The position numbers and the translations under genes were made by a program. Source: a virus. From it: a stretch of DNA of 21,935 nucleotides. Location of the stretch: the IMG/VR virus record IMGVR_UViG_3300031659_000116, positions 1 through 21,935 of that record; one strand, given 5' to 3'. The notes beneath the pieces were generated by a model. The model saw only the letters and a list, made by a program, of their open reading frames with translations, did not search any database and had not been told where the DNA came from. Of the stretch, positions 21,235 through 21,935 are shown piece after piece. Within the stretch, counting starts at the first letter, position 1; each line of letters begins with the position of its first letter.

Positions 21235-21935
21235 AATATGTGTCCGTCCTTATCTAATCCGCACGAGTAGTGCCGTACAATAACTGGCCCTGACTCTGGT
21301 TTGGTCTTATGCCAATTAAAAGCGTTGTAATAGTTCCATCGCAGATCATCATAGATGATGCCATAGTTTAAATCTTTGTACTTATCTTCCTTCTCTGTCA
21401 ACCACCATAGAGAGAACTGATCCCAAGACTTCAGGGAATCGATGTAACCTTCTGGCCACCATTCCTTATCCATTTGTCTCTTGGTCAAGTCTTCCCATTC
21501 TGCAACAAACTCTTTGATGATGGGTACTGTCATATCATACAAACATATACCACCACATAGAGTAAACTTTGCCTTACCTTCGGGGGTGTCAAAGTCTCGT
21601 TCAGCATAGACATATGATCTATCATCGGTCAATGCAGAGAACAACATATCGTGTTCGCTATCTCTCAAGATTTGGAAACAAGTACTAATGTCTTCGTGTT
21701 CTACTTCCATATCAACATCAAGGTACATGGTTAGGTCATAAGGAGATCTTGCCATACCTTCTAACTTGGCACGGTAGTGTCCAGTACACCATTCAACATT
21801 ATCAAAGAGATCACGATGAAGTTCTTCGAACATCCACTCTTCGCAGAACAAAGTAATCTTGGCATCAGGATAGAAGTCTAAGATGGACTCTGCTAGATTG
21901 ATTGCATACCTATAGAAGTTAATCTTATTGGATGC
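21231..21935 (-). CDS. DxD glycosyltransferase, 5' truncated by the window
   Basis: The reading frame is open through the window edge, so the N-terminus is missing; 234 residues are visible. An apparent TTG start at 21851 is not the real start because coding continues upstream (ASNKINFYRYAINLAESILD...). The visible protein shows FYPDAKITLF, then DLTMYLDVDMEVEHEDI with a metal-binding DxD (Asp73-Val-Asp75 counted from the edge), a middle segment TLCGGICLYDMTVP and a late His in IVRHYSCG, a layout typical of GT-A transferases. It differs from the two transferases beside gp17. Its stop overlaps the start of the oxygenase-like gene. Donor and acceptor cannot be told. Confidence 0.75.
   Translation of the reverse strand, partial: ASNKINFYRYAINLAESILDFYPDAKITLFCEEWMFEELHRDLFDNVEWCTGHYRAKLEGMARSPYDLTMYLDVDMEVEHEDISTCFQILRDSEHDMLFSALTDDRSYVYAERDFDTPEGKAKFTLCGGICLYDMTVPIIKEFVAEWEDLTKRQMDKEWWPEGYIDSLKSWDQFSLWWLTEKEDKYKDLNYGIIYDDLRWNYYNAFNWHKTKPESGPVIVRHYSCGLDKDGHIL

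Noticed and set aside
21231-21851. Right-edge transferase as a complete gene starting at a TTG
   Set aside because: The frame continues open to the window edge with a sensible protein sequence, so the gene is truncated rather than starting there.

Overview
The window is a block of late (virion) genes from a T4-like contractile-tailed phage (Caudoviricetes, T4-type myovirus). Every convincing gene lies on the minus strand, so transcription runs from high to low coordinates. In that direction the order is: sugar-transferase and oxygenase-like genes, small structural and fibre genes, then neck gp13-gp14-gp15, terminase gp16-gp17, an accessory sugar cassette, sheath gp18, tube gp19, portal gp20, prohead core gp67, a small gene, protease gp21, scaffold gp22, major capsid gp23, a terminator, a lipoprotein, and a truncated tail-tube-like gene. 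The 13 to 23 order matches T4, but many proteins are shorter than in T4. The fibre repeat types and the accessory genes suggest a marine or aquatic phage of a Gram-negative host; the host itself cannot be named from the sequence.

Regulation is readable. The T4-type late promoter octamer TATAAATA occurs on the coding strand in front of five gene groups (318-325, 660-667, 4056-4063, 8387-8394, 20503-20510), with one more copy inside gp14 (14699-14706). A clear rho-independent terminator with a UUCG loop (671-702) ends the capsid operon and is followed at once by the late promoter of a lipoprotein gene. Neighbouring genes are tightly packed, with ATGA, TTGA or TAATG overlaps or with stop codons embedded in the next ribosome binding site.

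The most unusual part is 8424-10892, between gp17 and gp18, which are adjacent in T4. It carries a phosphomannomutase of the eukaryotic PMM1/PMM2 (HAD) type, two paralogous DxD glycosyltransferases and an unknown 124-aa protein, joined by 4-bp stop/start overlaps. This looks like a late-expressed sugar-activation and glycosylation cassette. A third DxD transferase, coupled to a 2-oxoglutarate-oxygenase-like protein, sits at the right edge upstream of the fibre genes. Just upstream of the phosphomannomutase gene, a perfect sigma-70 promoter (TTGACA, 17 bp, extended -10 TATAAT) points the other way, antisense to the terminase gene.

Other notable features are a LamG/concanavalin-like domain inserted in neck protein gp14 between two short repeats, two tandem 591-aa fibre-like proteins with shared repeat modules and an 18-bp palindrome between them, and a second tail-tube-fold protein at the left edge. 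Intergenic stretches are all under 200 bases. No tRNA, CRISPR array, insertion sequence or integrase was seen.
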